From CAXGUU01 sp964012875 (GTDB taxonomy: Bacteria > Pseudomonadota > Gammaproteobacteria > Ga0077536), in the NCBI GenBank assembly GCA_964012875.1, contig CAXGUU010000125.1:1-9218 (forward strand): a stretch of 9,218 bases of DNA, written 5' to 3'. Each line of letters opens with the position of its first letter. Positions within the stretch are counted from its first letter, which is position 1. The translations under genes were made by a program, and so were the position numbers. Positions 1 to 6,400 of the stretch are shown piece by piece. The notes beneath the pieces were generated by a model, which made no database searches, was not told the DNA's origin, and was given only the letters and a program-made list of their open reading frames with translations.

Positions 1-1807
1 CGTCTTTCACGGTGACCTCGGCGACCTCGGCCACCCAGGTCTTGAAACTGTAATGGACGGCAATGCCACGTCCGCGTCCAGCCGGCAGCGGCGTACCCCA
101 GTCGGCCGCTGCCGCCGCCATTTCAAGTACCGTGCGTCGACGCGGATCATCTGCTAACAGCGCCAGGCGCAGTTCGAGTGGATCGCGTCCGGCGGCATGT
201 GCCAGTTCATCAAAAAAAACTTCGGTCGAAAACGCGTTTTGCGTGTGCCCGACCGAGCGCCACCACAACACGGGTACAGCCGCAGACGGCTGGTGCACGT
301 CGACGTGCAGATTGGGAATGTCATAAGGCAGGTTGGCGGCGCCCTCGATGAGGGTTTTATCGATGCGGTCTTCGGGCAGGTTGAAACCGGCATCCCTCAG
401 GATGGATTGGCCGACGATGCGGTGATCCCAGGCATCAATGCGTCCGTCCCCGGACACTGAACCGCGCAACCGATGAATTGAAAACGGGCGGTAGGCGCCA
501 CCGCGCATGTCGTCTTCGCGCGTCCATACGAGTTTGACAGGGATGCCGTCCAGAGCTTGTGCGATGAGCGCTCCCTCGACGACAAAATCGGATTGCCCGT
601 GTGCACGCCGCCCGAACGAACCGCCGGCATAGAGCATATTGAGTGTGATCTGGTCCGTGGGAATACCCAGCGCCTGACTCACGTTTTTCAGGTCCCGACT
701 CTGTGACTGCACGCCGTACCACATCTCGCATCCGCCATCGCGAATACGCGCCACGCAATTCATCGGTTCCATTGAAGCGTGGGCGAGATACGGAAACTCG
801 TATTCCGACTCGAGCACTGCGGTGGCGTTGTCAAGCGCCCGTTCGGCAGCGCCACGGTTAGTCGCGACCAGCCCGGGCTTGGTCGCGAGCGTGCGGAACC
901 TCGTGCGCAACTCATCAGTGCCGACCCGGGATGCGCGACTGTCGTCCCATTCGACCTTGAGCTCCTCGCGCGCTAATCTTGCTGCCCAGAAGTTGTCGGC
1001 GACTACGGCGACACCGCTCGGCAGCGACACAATTTTTCTGACGCCGGGCATCGATTCAGCCTGTCCGCTTTCTATTTTGCCAACCTGGCCACCAAATCGC
1101 GGCGGGTGCAGAACAACTGCGGTCAGCATCCCCGGCAGCAGAAAATCCTGTGTGTAGACGGCACGCCCGGTGATTTTTTCGGCCTGGTCGATGCGCGGAC
1201 GATCGCGCCCGATATAGATAAATTCATCAGGCGACTTCAGGGCGACATTTTTCGGCAAGGATTGTTTGGCAGCCGCTTCGGCGAGTTCGCCGAAGCTGGC
1301 TTGACGGCTGCTTTTCGCGTGCCGCAAGACCCCACGCTGAACCGCGATCTCGCCCGGATTAACCTGCCATTGTTCAGCCGCGGCGGCGACCAGCATTGCC
1401 CGGGCGGTCGCCCCTGCGCGGCGCAGCTGGGTAAACGAATTATTCATCGACGAGCTGCCACCGGTGCCCTGGCTGCCGCCCCAGTTGAGGTTGCCGTAAG
1501 TTTCCGGGTCAGCGGGCGCGCCTTCGGCCCGGATCTGGGCCCAGTCGGCATCAAGCTCATCGGCCACGACAGTGGGCAGCCCGGTAAAGGTGCCCTGGCC
1601 GAATTCGATATGTTTGACGATCACGGTGACGGTGTTGTCGGGCGCGATGCGCACGAAGGCGTTGAGTGGGGTTTGCGCGCTGCTGGCCCGGTCTTTTTCC
1701 ACCGCTGTCGCGATTTGCGGCCCGAAACTGATACCCAGAACCAAGCCCTGCGACGCGACGAGGCCATGTCTCAGAAATTCCCGGCGCGAGAGTTTGTGGG
1801 TGCTCAT
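1..1807 (-). CDS. Tat-exported molybdenum hydroxylase large subunit (isoquinoline 1-oxidoreductase beta-like), 3' end outside window
   Basis: This is the molybdopterin-binding subunit of a xanthine dehydrogenase-family enzyme, which hydroxylates N-heterocycles or aldehydes with oxygen from water. One open frame runs 602 codons from ATG at 1807 to the left edge. The N-terminus carries a twin-arginine signal (SRREFLR, residues 7-13) before a hydrophobic stretch, so the folded enzyme is probably exported. An a/b hammerhead-like segment starts near residue 205 (KITGRAVYTQDF, 211-222). EPMNC (347-351), GGSFGRR (395-401) and WWRSVGHTQNAF (from 515) are typical of the IorB branch. IorB-like proteins usually exceed 700 residues, so the C-terminal part, with the expected active-site glutamate, lies outside. 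The start overlaps the stop of the small-subunit gene (ATGA, 1804-1807), suggesting translational coupling. No FAD (CoxM-type) subunit is visible, as in IorAB enzymes that pass electrons to an external acceptor. The family is clear; the substrate is unknown. Confidence 0.93.
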   Translation of the reverse strand, partial: MSTHKLSRREFLRHGLVASQGLVLGISFGPQIATAVEKDRASSAQTPLNAFVRIAPDNTVTVIVKHIEFGQGTFTGLPTVVADELDADWAQIRAEGAPADPETYGNLNWGGSQGTGGSSSMNNSFTQLRRAGATARAMLVAAAAEQWQVNPGEIAVQRGVLRHAKSSRQASFGELAEAAAKQSLPKNVALKSPDEFIYIGRDRPRIDQAEKITGRAVYTQDFLLPGMLTAVVLHPPRFGGQVGKIESGQAESMPGVRKIVSLPSGVAVVADNFWAARLAREELKVEWDDSRASRVGTDELRTRFRTLATKPGLVATNRGAAERALDNATAVLESEYEFPYLAHASMEPMNCVARIRDGGCEMWYGVQSQSRDLKNVSQALGIPTDQITLNMLYAGGSFGRRAHGQSDFVVEGALIAQALDGIPVKLVWTREDDMRGGAYRPFSIHRLRGSVSGDGRIDAWDHRIVGQSILRDAGFNLPEDRIDKTLIEGAANLPYDIPNLHVDVHQPSAAVPVLWWRSVGHTQNAFSTEVFFDELAHAAGRDPLELRLALLADDPRRRTVLEMAAAAADWGTPLPAGRGRGIAVHYSFKTWVAEVAEVTVKD

Positions 1808-2256
1808 GCCAGTGACTCGCTCGCCTGTCGTATCGCAAGACGAATGCGTTCATAGGTTGCACAACGACAGAGGTTACCGTTCATGGCGTGTTCGATCGCG
1901 CGCTGATCGGGGCCGGCGTTTTTAGTCAGCAGCGCAGTGGCCGACATGATCTGGCCCGGCTGACAGTAACCGCATTGAGCGACGTCAAGATCGATCCAAG
2001 CGGTTTTTACCGCTTCGGCAACTTCGCCTTTGAGCCCTTCGATAGTGGTGACGGCGGCGTCGCCGACTGCTGACAAAGGCGTAATGCAGGCTCGTACGGG
2101 TCTACCGTCGAGCCACACCGTGCAGGCCCCACATTGCGCAATACCGCAACCAAACTTGGTCCCGGTGAGTTTCAGTTCATCGCGCAGCACCCACAACAGG
2201 GGCGCGTCTTCGCTGTTGGGTACATCACGATCCTGGCCGTTTACGGACAACTTCAT
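1804..2256 (-). CDS. (2Fe-2S) small subunit of the molybdenum hydroxylase (isoquinoline 1-oxidoreductase alpha-like)
   Basis: This 150-residue protein is the electron-transfer subunit of the adjoining molybdenum hydroxylase. The N-terminal plant-ferredoxin-like domain binds one [2Fe-2S] cluster through C37, C42, C45 and C57 (GCGIAQCGAC, 36-45). The C-terminal helical domain binds the second through C95, C98, C130 and C132 (QCGYCQPGQ, then NLCRC). All eight cysteines are present, and the length matches IorA/CoxS-type subunits. There is no signal peptide, so in established Tat-dependent members of this family it would be co-exported bound to the large subunit. GAGG lies 9 nt before the ATG at 2256. 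The last codons overlap the large-subunit start by 4 bp. The gene follows the two acyl-CoA dehydrogenase genes after an 80-bp gap that could still be co-transcribed. Confidence 0.95.
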   Translation of the reverse strand: MKLSVNGQDRDVPNSEDAPLLWVLRDELKLTGTKFGCGIAQCGACTVWLDGRPVRACITPLSAVGDAAVTTIEGLKGEVAEAVKTAWIDLDVAQCGYCQPGQIMSATALLTKNAGPDQRAIEHAMNGNLCRCATYERIRLAIRQASESLA

Positions 2257-2274
2257 CGGCTAAAACCTCATCCC

Positions 2275-2325
2275 GGCTACCCGATAAAGTGTAGCCAAGA
2301 CAGCTGCACGGCAGGAGTACCGTGC
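2275..2325 (-). repeat. Two inverted repeats in the gap between the acyl-CoA dehydrogenase and molybdenum hydroxylase genes
   Basis: The 80-bp gap holds two perfect 6-bp stems. GCACGG (2306-2311) pairs with CCGTGC (2320-2325) around an 8-nt loop, and GGCTAC (2275-2280) pairs with GTAGCC (2291-2296) around a 10-nt loop. A further GGCTAC sits at 2335-2340, at the end of the upstream gene. In the direction of transcription the first hairpin begins 11 nt after the dehydrogenase stop, and the second lies just before the Shine-Dalgarno of the small-subunit gene. Neither is followed by a run of U, so they do not look like intrinsic terminators. They could act in mRNA processing or stability, or be chance structures. 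Confidence 0.45.
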
Positions 2326-2336
2326 TCGAAAGCTGG

Positions 2337-3464
2337 CTACGCGGCGTAGCGCGTTCCGGCAAATGTATCGAGGCTCGCATCGATATCGCCGAAAAGCTGA
2401 TTCAGGACCATCAGTCGTTTGACGTAATGTCCGATATCCAGCTCGTCGGTCATGCCCATGCCACCGTGGAGCTGGATGGCCTCTTCTCCAACGTGGCGCC
2501 CGTGGCGCCCGACAACTGCCTTCATGGCCGCCAGCGTTTCGCGGTATACAGGATCGGCCTGTTGGTACTCACAGACCCCGCGATACAGCATCGAGCGGGC
2601 CTGCTCTTTGGCCATCAGCATGTCGACCATGCGGTGCTGCAGTGCCTGAAAGCTGCCGATGGCGACGCCAAACTGATTGCGTGTCCGTGCGTGCTCGATG
2701 GTTTTCTCGCACAGCGCATCAATGATTCCCACAGCTTCCGCGCAGACGCCGATGGTGGCTTCCGCGATTACCGGGTCGAGCACCTCGAAAGCGCGATCGA
2801 CATCGCCGATGAGCCGGTCTGCTCCGACTTCGGCATTGTCGAGGACGACGTTCGCGGCCTGACTGCCGTCCATGAGTCGGATGGCGTGGCGGGTCACACC
2901 GTTGCCGTCGGCCGGTAATTCAAACAGGCTGACACCTGCGCGGTCGAGATTTGTACCGGAAGTTCTTGCTGTGACGATCAGCACGTCGGCAGCAGGACCG
3001 TTCAGTACCAGCGCTTTGCTGCCGTTGAGTACGTAGCCGCCATCGACCGATTTCGCCTGAGTCGCAACGTCATAAAAATTTTGCCGGCTCTGCCGTTCCA
3101 GTGCCGCCAGGGCGCCTTGGGTCTTACCTTCGATGATGTCGCTGACAAGCTGGGTGCGCCCGCCTGTGGCCAGCGAACGTCCTGCCAGGAGTATGGTCGC
3201 CAGGTAGGGTTCGACGACCAGTCCGCTACCCAGCGCTTCGCAAATAACCGCGGTATCTTCGATTCGACCACCAAAGCCACCGCAGTCTTCCGGCAGCGGT
3301 ACGCCCAGCCACCCCAGTTCGGCAAACTGTTGCCAGTGCGCGTCGCTAAATCCGCGTTCAGTGGCAACTGTCGCCTGGCGTTCGCGAAAGTCGTAGTTGT
3401 TTGTGACGTACCGCACGACGCTGTCCTGTAACAGCGTTTGCTCTTCGCTGAGAGAAAAGTCCAT
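2337..3464 (-). CDS. Acyl-CoA dehydrogenase, small (PimD-like) subunit of a probable heterotetramer
   Basis: This 375-residue protein has the three-part acyl-CoA dehydrogenase fold: N-terminal helices (MDFSLSEEQTLL at the start), a middle beta domain (about 120-215) and a C-terminal helical domain. The FAD-contacting RNQFG motif is present (262-266), followed by SFQALQHR, as is HGGMGMTDE (333-341). The usual catalytic YEGT-IQ segment near the C-terminus is missing; the chain reads LNQLFGDIDAS there. The helix position used as catalytic base by isovaleryl-CoA-type enzymes aligns to alanine, although a glutamate is its neighbour (E235). This pattern fits the non-catalytic but FAD-binding partner of PimC/PimD- and ChsE-type alpha2beta2 enzymes. 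The gene begins 27 bp after its paralogue ends. The Shine-Dalgarno is weak, which may mean coupled translation. The substrate is unknown, but a bulky or dicarboxylic acyl-CoA is likely from the family. Confidence 0.92.
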   Translation of the reverse strand: MDFSLSEEQTLLQDSVVRYVTNNYDFRERQATVATERGFSDAHWQQFAELGWLGVPLPEDCGGFGGRIEDTAVICEALGSGLVVEPYLATILLAGRSLATGGRTQLVSDIIEGKTQGALAALERQSRQNFYDVATQAKSVDGGYVLNGSKALVLNGPAADVLIVTARTSGTNLDRAGVSLFELPADGNGVTRHAIRLMDGSQAANVVLDNAEVGADRLIGDVDRAFEVLDPVIAEATIGVCAEAVGIIDALCEKTIEHARTRNQFGVAIGSFQALQHRMVDMLMAKEQARSMLYRGVCEYQQADPVYRETLAAMKAVVGRHGRHVGEEAIQLHGGMGMTDELDIGHYVKRLMVLNQLFGDIDASLDTFAGTRYAA

Positions 3465-3491
3465 GTTTGCTACCCGTAGTTCCCCGGTTTC

Positions 3492-4673
3492 CTAAAGGCC
3501 AAGAATGGCCTTGGCAATGATGTTCTTCTGGATTTCATTCGAACCGCCGTAGATGGTCGAGGCGCGTCCGTACATGTAGCGCAGGCGCGCCTTGTGATGA
3601 AAGCTGTGATCGAGCTCTTCTGAACTCGCCTCGCTCGCGGTAATCCCACCGTAGACACCAGCTACGTCCATCATGAGTGTTTGGATGGCCTGCTGAAGCT
3701 CAGTGCCCTTGATCTTAAGAATCGATGATTCGGCACCCGGCGAGCCGCCCTGGGACAGCGTCGCGAGTACGCGAAGCTCGGTGTATTCAAGCGCCATCAG
3801 CTCCGTTTCTATTTCAGCGAAACGTCGCTGAAAGGCCGGATCCTCAGTCATTGGGCGGCCATTAACGAGCTCGTTGCTGGCGTGTGTTTTAACCACTGCG
3901 AGCTCGCGTTTGCTGTCGGCAACGCCGGCAATGGCATTGCGCTCGTGCGCGAGCAACGCCTTGGCGTAGGTCCAGCCTTTGTTTTCTTCGCCGATGAGGT
4001 TGGCAATGGGCACGCGCACATCGTCGAAATGGACTTCGTTCAGGGTATGGCGGCCATCGAGACTGATGATGGGATTGACCTTGATGCCCAGCGTCTTCAT
4101 GTCGATGAGCACAAAAGAGATCCCCTGTTGCGGTTTCTCTGCGTCGGGATTGGTCCGCACAAGACAAAACATCCAATCGGCAATATGCGCATAGGTCGTC
4201 CAGATCTTGGCCCCGTTGATGACGTACTCGTCGCCGTCGCGAACGGCCCGGGTCTTTAATTTCGCCAAATCTGAACCTGCACCCGGCTCTGAATAGCCCT
4301 GACACCATAAATCGTCGCTGGCCAGAATACGGGGCAGAAACTGTGCTTTCTGCTCGTCATTGCCAAAGGTGTAGATTACCGGTGCGACCATTTTCAGGCC
4401 GAACGGATTGACGTCGGGTACGCCCATGCCGGCGCGTACGTTTTCATAAATGAACTTTTGTGTGTCCGACCAGCCGGTGCCGCCGTGCTCAACCGGCCAG
4501 CTGGGCGCGATCCAGCCTTTTTGATGCAGGATCTTCTGCCATTCGATGATGGCTTCGCGGTAGGTTTTCATGTCGCCGATGCGTTCACCGAGTTCAGCAG
4601 TGAAGTTTTCGGAGAAAAATTCGCGGACCTCGTCGCGGAAGGTCAGGTCGTCGTCGGAGAAATGAGTTTGCAT
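3492..4673 (-). CDS. Acyl-CoA dehydrogenase, large (PimC-like) catalytic subunit of a probable heterotetramer
   Basis: This 393-residue protein has the full acyl-CoA dehydrogenase fold and is predicted to introduce a double bond next to the CoA thioester in the cytoplasm, using FAD. Visible motifs are GWIAPSWPVEHGG (53-65), the flavin-contacting WCQGYSEPGAGSDLA (123-137), the beta-domain WTTYAHIADW (158-167) and IYGGSNEIQ (374-382). The glutamate of the classical YEGT motif is glycine here. E244 in LLAHER (240-245) lines up with the helix-G base of isovaleryl-CoA dehydrogenase and of the ChsE4-type subunits. The RxxFG flavin motif is missing and is supplied by the neighbouring paralogue (RNQFG). 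It is the first gene of the minus-strand operon. AAGG lies about 9 nt before the ATG at 4673. The specificity cannot be set from sequence. Confidence 0.94.
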   Translation of the reverse strand: MQTHFSDDDLTFRDEVREFFSENFTAELGERIGDMKTYREAIIEWQKILHQKGWIAPSWPVEHGGTGWSDTQKFIYENVRAGMGVPDVNPFGLKMVAPVIYTFGNDEQKAQFLPRILASDDLWCQGYSEPGAGSDLAKLKTRAVRDGDEYVINGAKIWTTYAHIADWMFCLVRTNPDAEKPQQGISFVLIDMKTLGIKVNPIISLDGRHTLNEVHFDDVRVPIANLIGEENKGWTYAKALLAHERNAIAGVADSKRELAVVKTHASNELVNGRPMTEDPAFQRRFAEIETELMALEYTELRVLATLSQGGSPGAESSILKIKGTELQQAIQTLMMDVAGVYGGITASEASSEELDHSFHHKARLRYMYGRASTIYGGSNEIQKNIIAKAILGL

Positions 4674-4728
4674 GTCTATCGCCTTGACTGAGAGCGTCGT
4701 AAATATCGTTCAGCAATGTTGTGATGGT

Positions 4729-4765
4729 ATTGTACTTCCACCGCCGGGTTATTCGACCTAAGGTC
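4729..4765 (-). promoter_or_regulatory. Candidate promoter and operator region of the minus-strand operon
   Basis: The 127-bp region between the divergent operon and the cupin pseudogene contains a perfect 11-bp palindrome, GACCTAAGGTC (4755-4765), and an overlapping wider repeat GGTCC/GGACC. On the minus strand TACAAT (4729-4734) is a good -10 hexamer about 55 bp before the start codon. No good -35 stands out; the -35 region would touch the palindrome, a usual place for a repressor site. The assignment is weak and rests on pattern only. Confidence 0.3.
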
Positions 4766-4800
4766 CGGGGTAGTCGGGACCGAGGGGTATTTACGTCAAT

Positions 4801-5284
4801 ATGAGCAGGAAATTGTCTGGCGCCGCTATCGTCGCGGCTGAGGTTGCAGTGCGAACGAGGCCGTCCAACTACCCGGAACTCTTCGCGTAGAGGATGTCGG
4901 GCCGCAGCAAGCGGCGCGCTGAGCGCGCCGTTTGAGCTGACGAATTTCGGCGTCAATCGGACAACTCTGGCGCCGGGGAGTGTCTCCGCCCTGCTTCATG
5001 CCCATACGGTACAAGATGAGTTTATCTATGTGCTGGCAGGCAATCCGACCCTGGTGACTGACAACGGCGAGCAACGGTTGGAGCCCGGTATGTGAGCGGG
5101 ATTCCGGGCCGGCACCGGCGCGGCCCATCAATTGGTCAACCGCGAGGCGCACGATGCCGTTTTCCTAGAAATTGGTGACCGTAGTCAAGGTGACCCGGCG
5201 CGCTATCCGGTCGACGATCTGCGAGCCGAACTCGCGCCGGACGGGCAATGGGCCTTTACGCGAAAAGGCGGAACGCCGTATTAA
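4801..5284 (+). pseudogene. Decayed cupin-domain protein gene (COG3837 type)
   Basis: Read from ATG 4801 to TAA 5282-5284, the interval is 484 nt, exactly one base more than 161 codons, and encodes a recognisable small cupin in pieces. The first frame gives MSRKLSG, then RTRPSNYPELFA, an amber codon (4888-4890), then RMSGRSKRRAERA. After a one-base insertion near 4924-4930 the frame resumes as FELTNFGVN, TTLAPGS, HAHTVQDEFIYVLAG and TLVTDNGEQRLEPGM. There an opal codon (5093-5095) replaces what is usually a cysteine in the GMCAGF motif. The remaining frame reads AGFRAGTGAAHQLVNR, FLEIGDR and finally TRKGGTPY, the normal family C-terminus. The intact ancestor would be a cytoplasmic single-domain cupin of about 160 residues with a possible metal site, of unknown substrate. 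Three independent lesions make function very unlikely, although the downstream part is well preserved, suggesting recent inactivation. Sequencing error is the alternative. Confidence 0.87.
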
Positions 5285-5453
5285 GGCGAGCTGGTCGCCG
5301 CTACCGCAGCGAAATCCGGCCTTCACCGTTGTGCGTCTGACTTCCTGACGGACTCGAACCAGCACGTATTCGCAGCCATTACGAGTATTCGCCTGCCATG
5401 TGGTTTCGCTGGTTTCGCGTTCGACCGATCAGAGCAAGATGCTTCGGGCCAGC
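5285..5453. other. Intergenic stretch between convergent pseudogene and nitroreductase
   Basis: No coding signal is seen in these 169 bp. Directly after the pseudogene stop, GGCGA (5285-5289) and TCGCC (5295-5299) form a 5-bp hairpin with a 5-nt loop. No T-run follows, so it is not a convincing terminator. A 9-bp unit is duplicated in tandem at 5401-5418. Confidence 0.6.
5401..5418. repeat. Perfect tandem duplication of a 9-bp unit
   Basis: TGGTTTCGC occurs twice in direct succession at 5401-5409 and 5410-5418. It is the only short tandem repeat I noticed in the window and lies in non-coding DNA. It probably reflects replication slippage; no function is apparent. Confidence 0.7.
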
Positions 5454-6110
5454 TTAGTCCAGGAATGTGGCCCAGTTCTCTAGCGGCTCGCGTTCAGAGA
5501 CCAGCTCATTGACCGGCGCGTGCGGGTTGGCATAGCCCATTGCCATGCCGCAGAACAGCATGAGTTCCTGCGGGGCACCGACAAATTCCGCCACGGCTCG
5601 TGGTCGCGCCGCCCATGCTTCCTGGGGGCAGGTGTCGAGTCCGGCTTCCTGCGCCAACAGCATGAAACTCTGCAGGAACATGCCCAGATCCGACCATTGA
5701 GGTGGCCCCATGATGCGGTCTGTAAAGCAGAAGAAAGCAGCAGGCGCATCGAAAAAGCGAAAATTACGCGCGACGTGCGCAAGCCGCGCCGGTTTGTCTT
5801 CGCGTGGAATGCCAAGCAACGCATACATTTCTTCCGCAAGTTTGAAGCGACTGGTGCGATAGGGATCTTTCAGCTTAGGCGGATAAACGTTGTATTCGGG
5901 CGTTTCTTCGGCGGTGTCTTGTTCGAGACTTGATAGAAATCTCGGGATAACAGGCCCGTTCAGAACGTAGATTCGCCATGGCTGCAGGTTGCCGCCCGAT
6001 GGCGCACGTGCGGACTTTTCCAACAATTCTCGGACCAGTCCGTCGTCGACCGGGGTGTCGAGAAAATTCCGAATAGTCTTGCGACGTCGCATCGCTTCAG
6101 AGACGTTCAT
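5454..6110 (-). CDS. FMN-dependent nitroreductase family protein
   Basis: This 218-residue protein belongs to the FMN nitroreductase superfamily, usually cytoplasmic NAD(P)H-dependent homodimers that reduce nitroaromatics, quinones or enones. Flavin-contacting motifs are RRRKTIRNF (8-16) and SGGNLQPW (38-45), with GMAMGYAN (188-195) near the C-terminus; the ending with EREPLENW is common in the PnbA-like branch. I chose ATG 6110 because MNVSEAMRRRKTIR is the usual family N-terminus. The same frame stays open upstream to ATG 6137 and a TTG at 6164, which would give 227 or 236 residues. A possible -10 element (TATACT on the minus strand, 6139-6144) lies upstream of 6110 but would abut the 6137 start, favouring 6110. 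No strong Shine-Dalgarno precedes any candidate. The gene is transcribed alone, divergent from the thiamine locus. Its physiological substrate is unknown. Confidence 0.92.
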   Translation of the reverse strand: MNVSEAMRRRKTIRNFLDTPVDDGLVRELLEKSARAPSGGNLQPWRIYVLNGPVIPRFLSSLEQDTAEETPEYNVYPPKLKDPYRTSRFKLAEEMYALLGIPREDKPARLAHVARNFRFFDAPAAFFCFTDRIMGPPQWSDLGMFLQSFMLLAQEAGLDTCPQEAWAARPRAVAEFVGAPQELMLFCGMAMGYANPHAPVNELVSEREPLENWATFLD

Positions 6111-6138
6111 GTGTGTGCTCGATTGTTGCCGGGCCATA

Positions 6139-6144
6139 AGTATA
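6139..6144 (-). promoter_or_regulatory. Candidate -10 element of the nitroreductase gene
   Basis: The minus strand reads TATACT here, five of six matches to the sigma-70 -10 consensus. It would place the transcription start about 20 nt before the ATG at 6110. A matching -35 is poor: TTTGCG or TTGCGG lie only 14-15 bp upstream, so the call is tentative. Confidence 0.35.
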
Positions 6145-6213
6145 CGAGACACTGCGCGCCGCAAACGCGGCAGCCGACGTTCCGTTGAGTCAGGTCAGTT
6201 CTTCACGCAGCCC

Positions 6214-6243
6214 GGGACAAACGCCCATTGAGAGTATTACAAT
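6214..6243 (+). promoter_or_regulatory. Candidate promoter of the thiamine uptake operon
   Basis: TACAAT (6238-6243) resembles a -10 box, and GGGACA (6214-6219) matches four of six bases of the -35 consensus with an 18-bp spacer. The predicted start, near 6250, falls directly in front of the first riboswitch stem at 6254. That is the spacing expected for a leader riboswitch and is the main support. Confidence 0.4.
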
Positions 6244-6253
6244 ACCGCCGCTA

Positions 6254-6337
6254 CCTAGGGGGTGGCCACCAGGCCTGAGACGTCCACAGGGACGGACCCC
6301 AAGAACCTGATCCGGATAATACCGGCGTAGGGATAGG
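6254..6337 (+). promoter_or_regulatory. TPP riboswitch (THI element) aptamer
   Basis: All core parts of the thiamine pyrophosphate aptamer are readable. P1 is CCTA (6254-6257) with TAGG (6334-6337). P2 is GGGGT (6259-6263) with ACCCC (6296-6300). P3 is a very short GGCC/GGCC stem (6264-6267 with 6272-6275, loop ACCA), followed by the diagnostic CTGAGA (6275-6280). An optional extra hairpin CGTCC/GGACG follows (6281-6285 with 6290-6294). The pyrophosphate arm reads GAACCTGATC (6303-6312), CCGG stems and GGATAATACC around 6314-6323, then GCGTAGGGA (6325-6333). These match the THI-box consensus almost base for base. The position, 64 nt before a TonB receptor gene, shows that TPP controls this transport operon. 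By family precedent, TPP binding turns expression off. Confidence 0.97.
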
Positions 6338-6369
6338 ACTCTCCGTTCATACCTTTCACGCAATCGGTC

Positions 6370-6400
6370 CGGGTCTCTTTAAACTTCTTAAGGAGACTTG
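6370..6400 (+). promoter_or_regulatory. Shine-Dalgarno sequestering hairpin (riboswitch expression platform)
   Basis: GTCTCTTTAA (6373-6382) pairs with TTAAGGAGAC (6388-6397) in a 10-bp stem with one G-U pair and a 5-nt loop. C6370-G6400 and two further G-U pairs can extend it to 13 bp. The whole AAGGAG Shine-Dalgarno (6390-6395) is buried, and the stem ends 1 nt before the ATG at 6402. No U-tract follows, so control is probably of translation initiation rather than termination. A competing pairing is possible: GTCTC (6373-6377) with GAGAC of the aptamer (6277-6281), and GGTCCG (6366-6371) with CGGACC (6293-6298). It would release the Shine-Dalgarno when TPP is absent. Confidence 0.82.

Noticed and set aside
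1106..1855. 249-codon plus-strand open frame
   Set aside because: It lies antisense to the clear molybdenum hydroxylase large-subunit gene, has no recognisable domain and is explained by GC-rich codon usage.
2322..2918. 198-codon plus-strand open frame
   Set aside because: It is antisense to the small acyl-CoA dehydrogenase subunit and shows no family motif.
5093..5095. TGA at a conserved cysteine position of the cupin, a possible selenocysteine codon
   Set aside because: The same gene also has an in-frame TAG and a one-base insertion, and no stem-loop resembling a SECIS element was seen right after the TGA. Decay explains all three lesions.
5285..5299. Hairpin after the pseudogene as an intrinsic terminator
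   Set aside because: The stem is only 5 bp and no T-run follows on either strand.
5350..5360. GGACTCGAACC, whose complement resembles a tRNA T-arm (GGTTCGAGTCC)
   Set aside because: No matching D-arm, anticodon arm or acceptor stem lies at the right distance on the minus strand, and the T-stem itself has a mismatch.
6111..6164. N-terminal extension of the nitroreductase from TTG 6164 or ATG 6137
   Set aside because: The added residues are not typical of the family, the longest form needs a TTG start, and a -10-like TATACT lies within this stretch. It is not excluded.
6370..6400. The hairpin before the receptor gene as a transcription terminator
   Set aside because: The stem is not followed by a U-tract and it contains the Shine-Dalgarno, so translational sequestration fits better.
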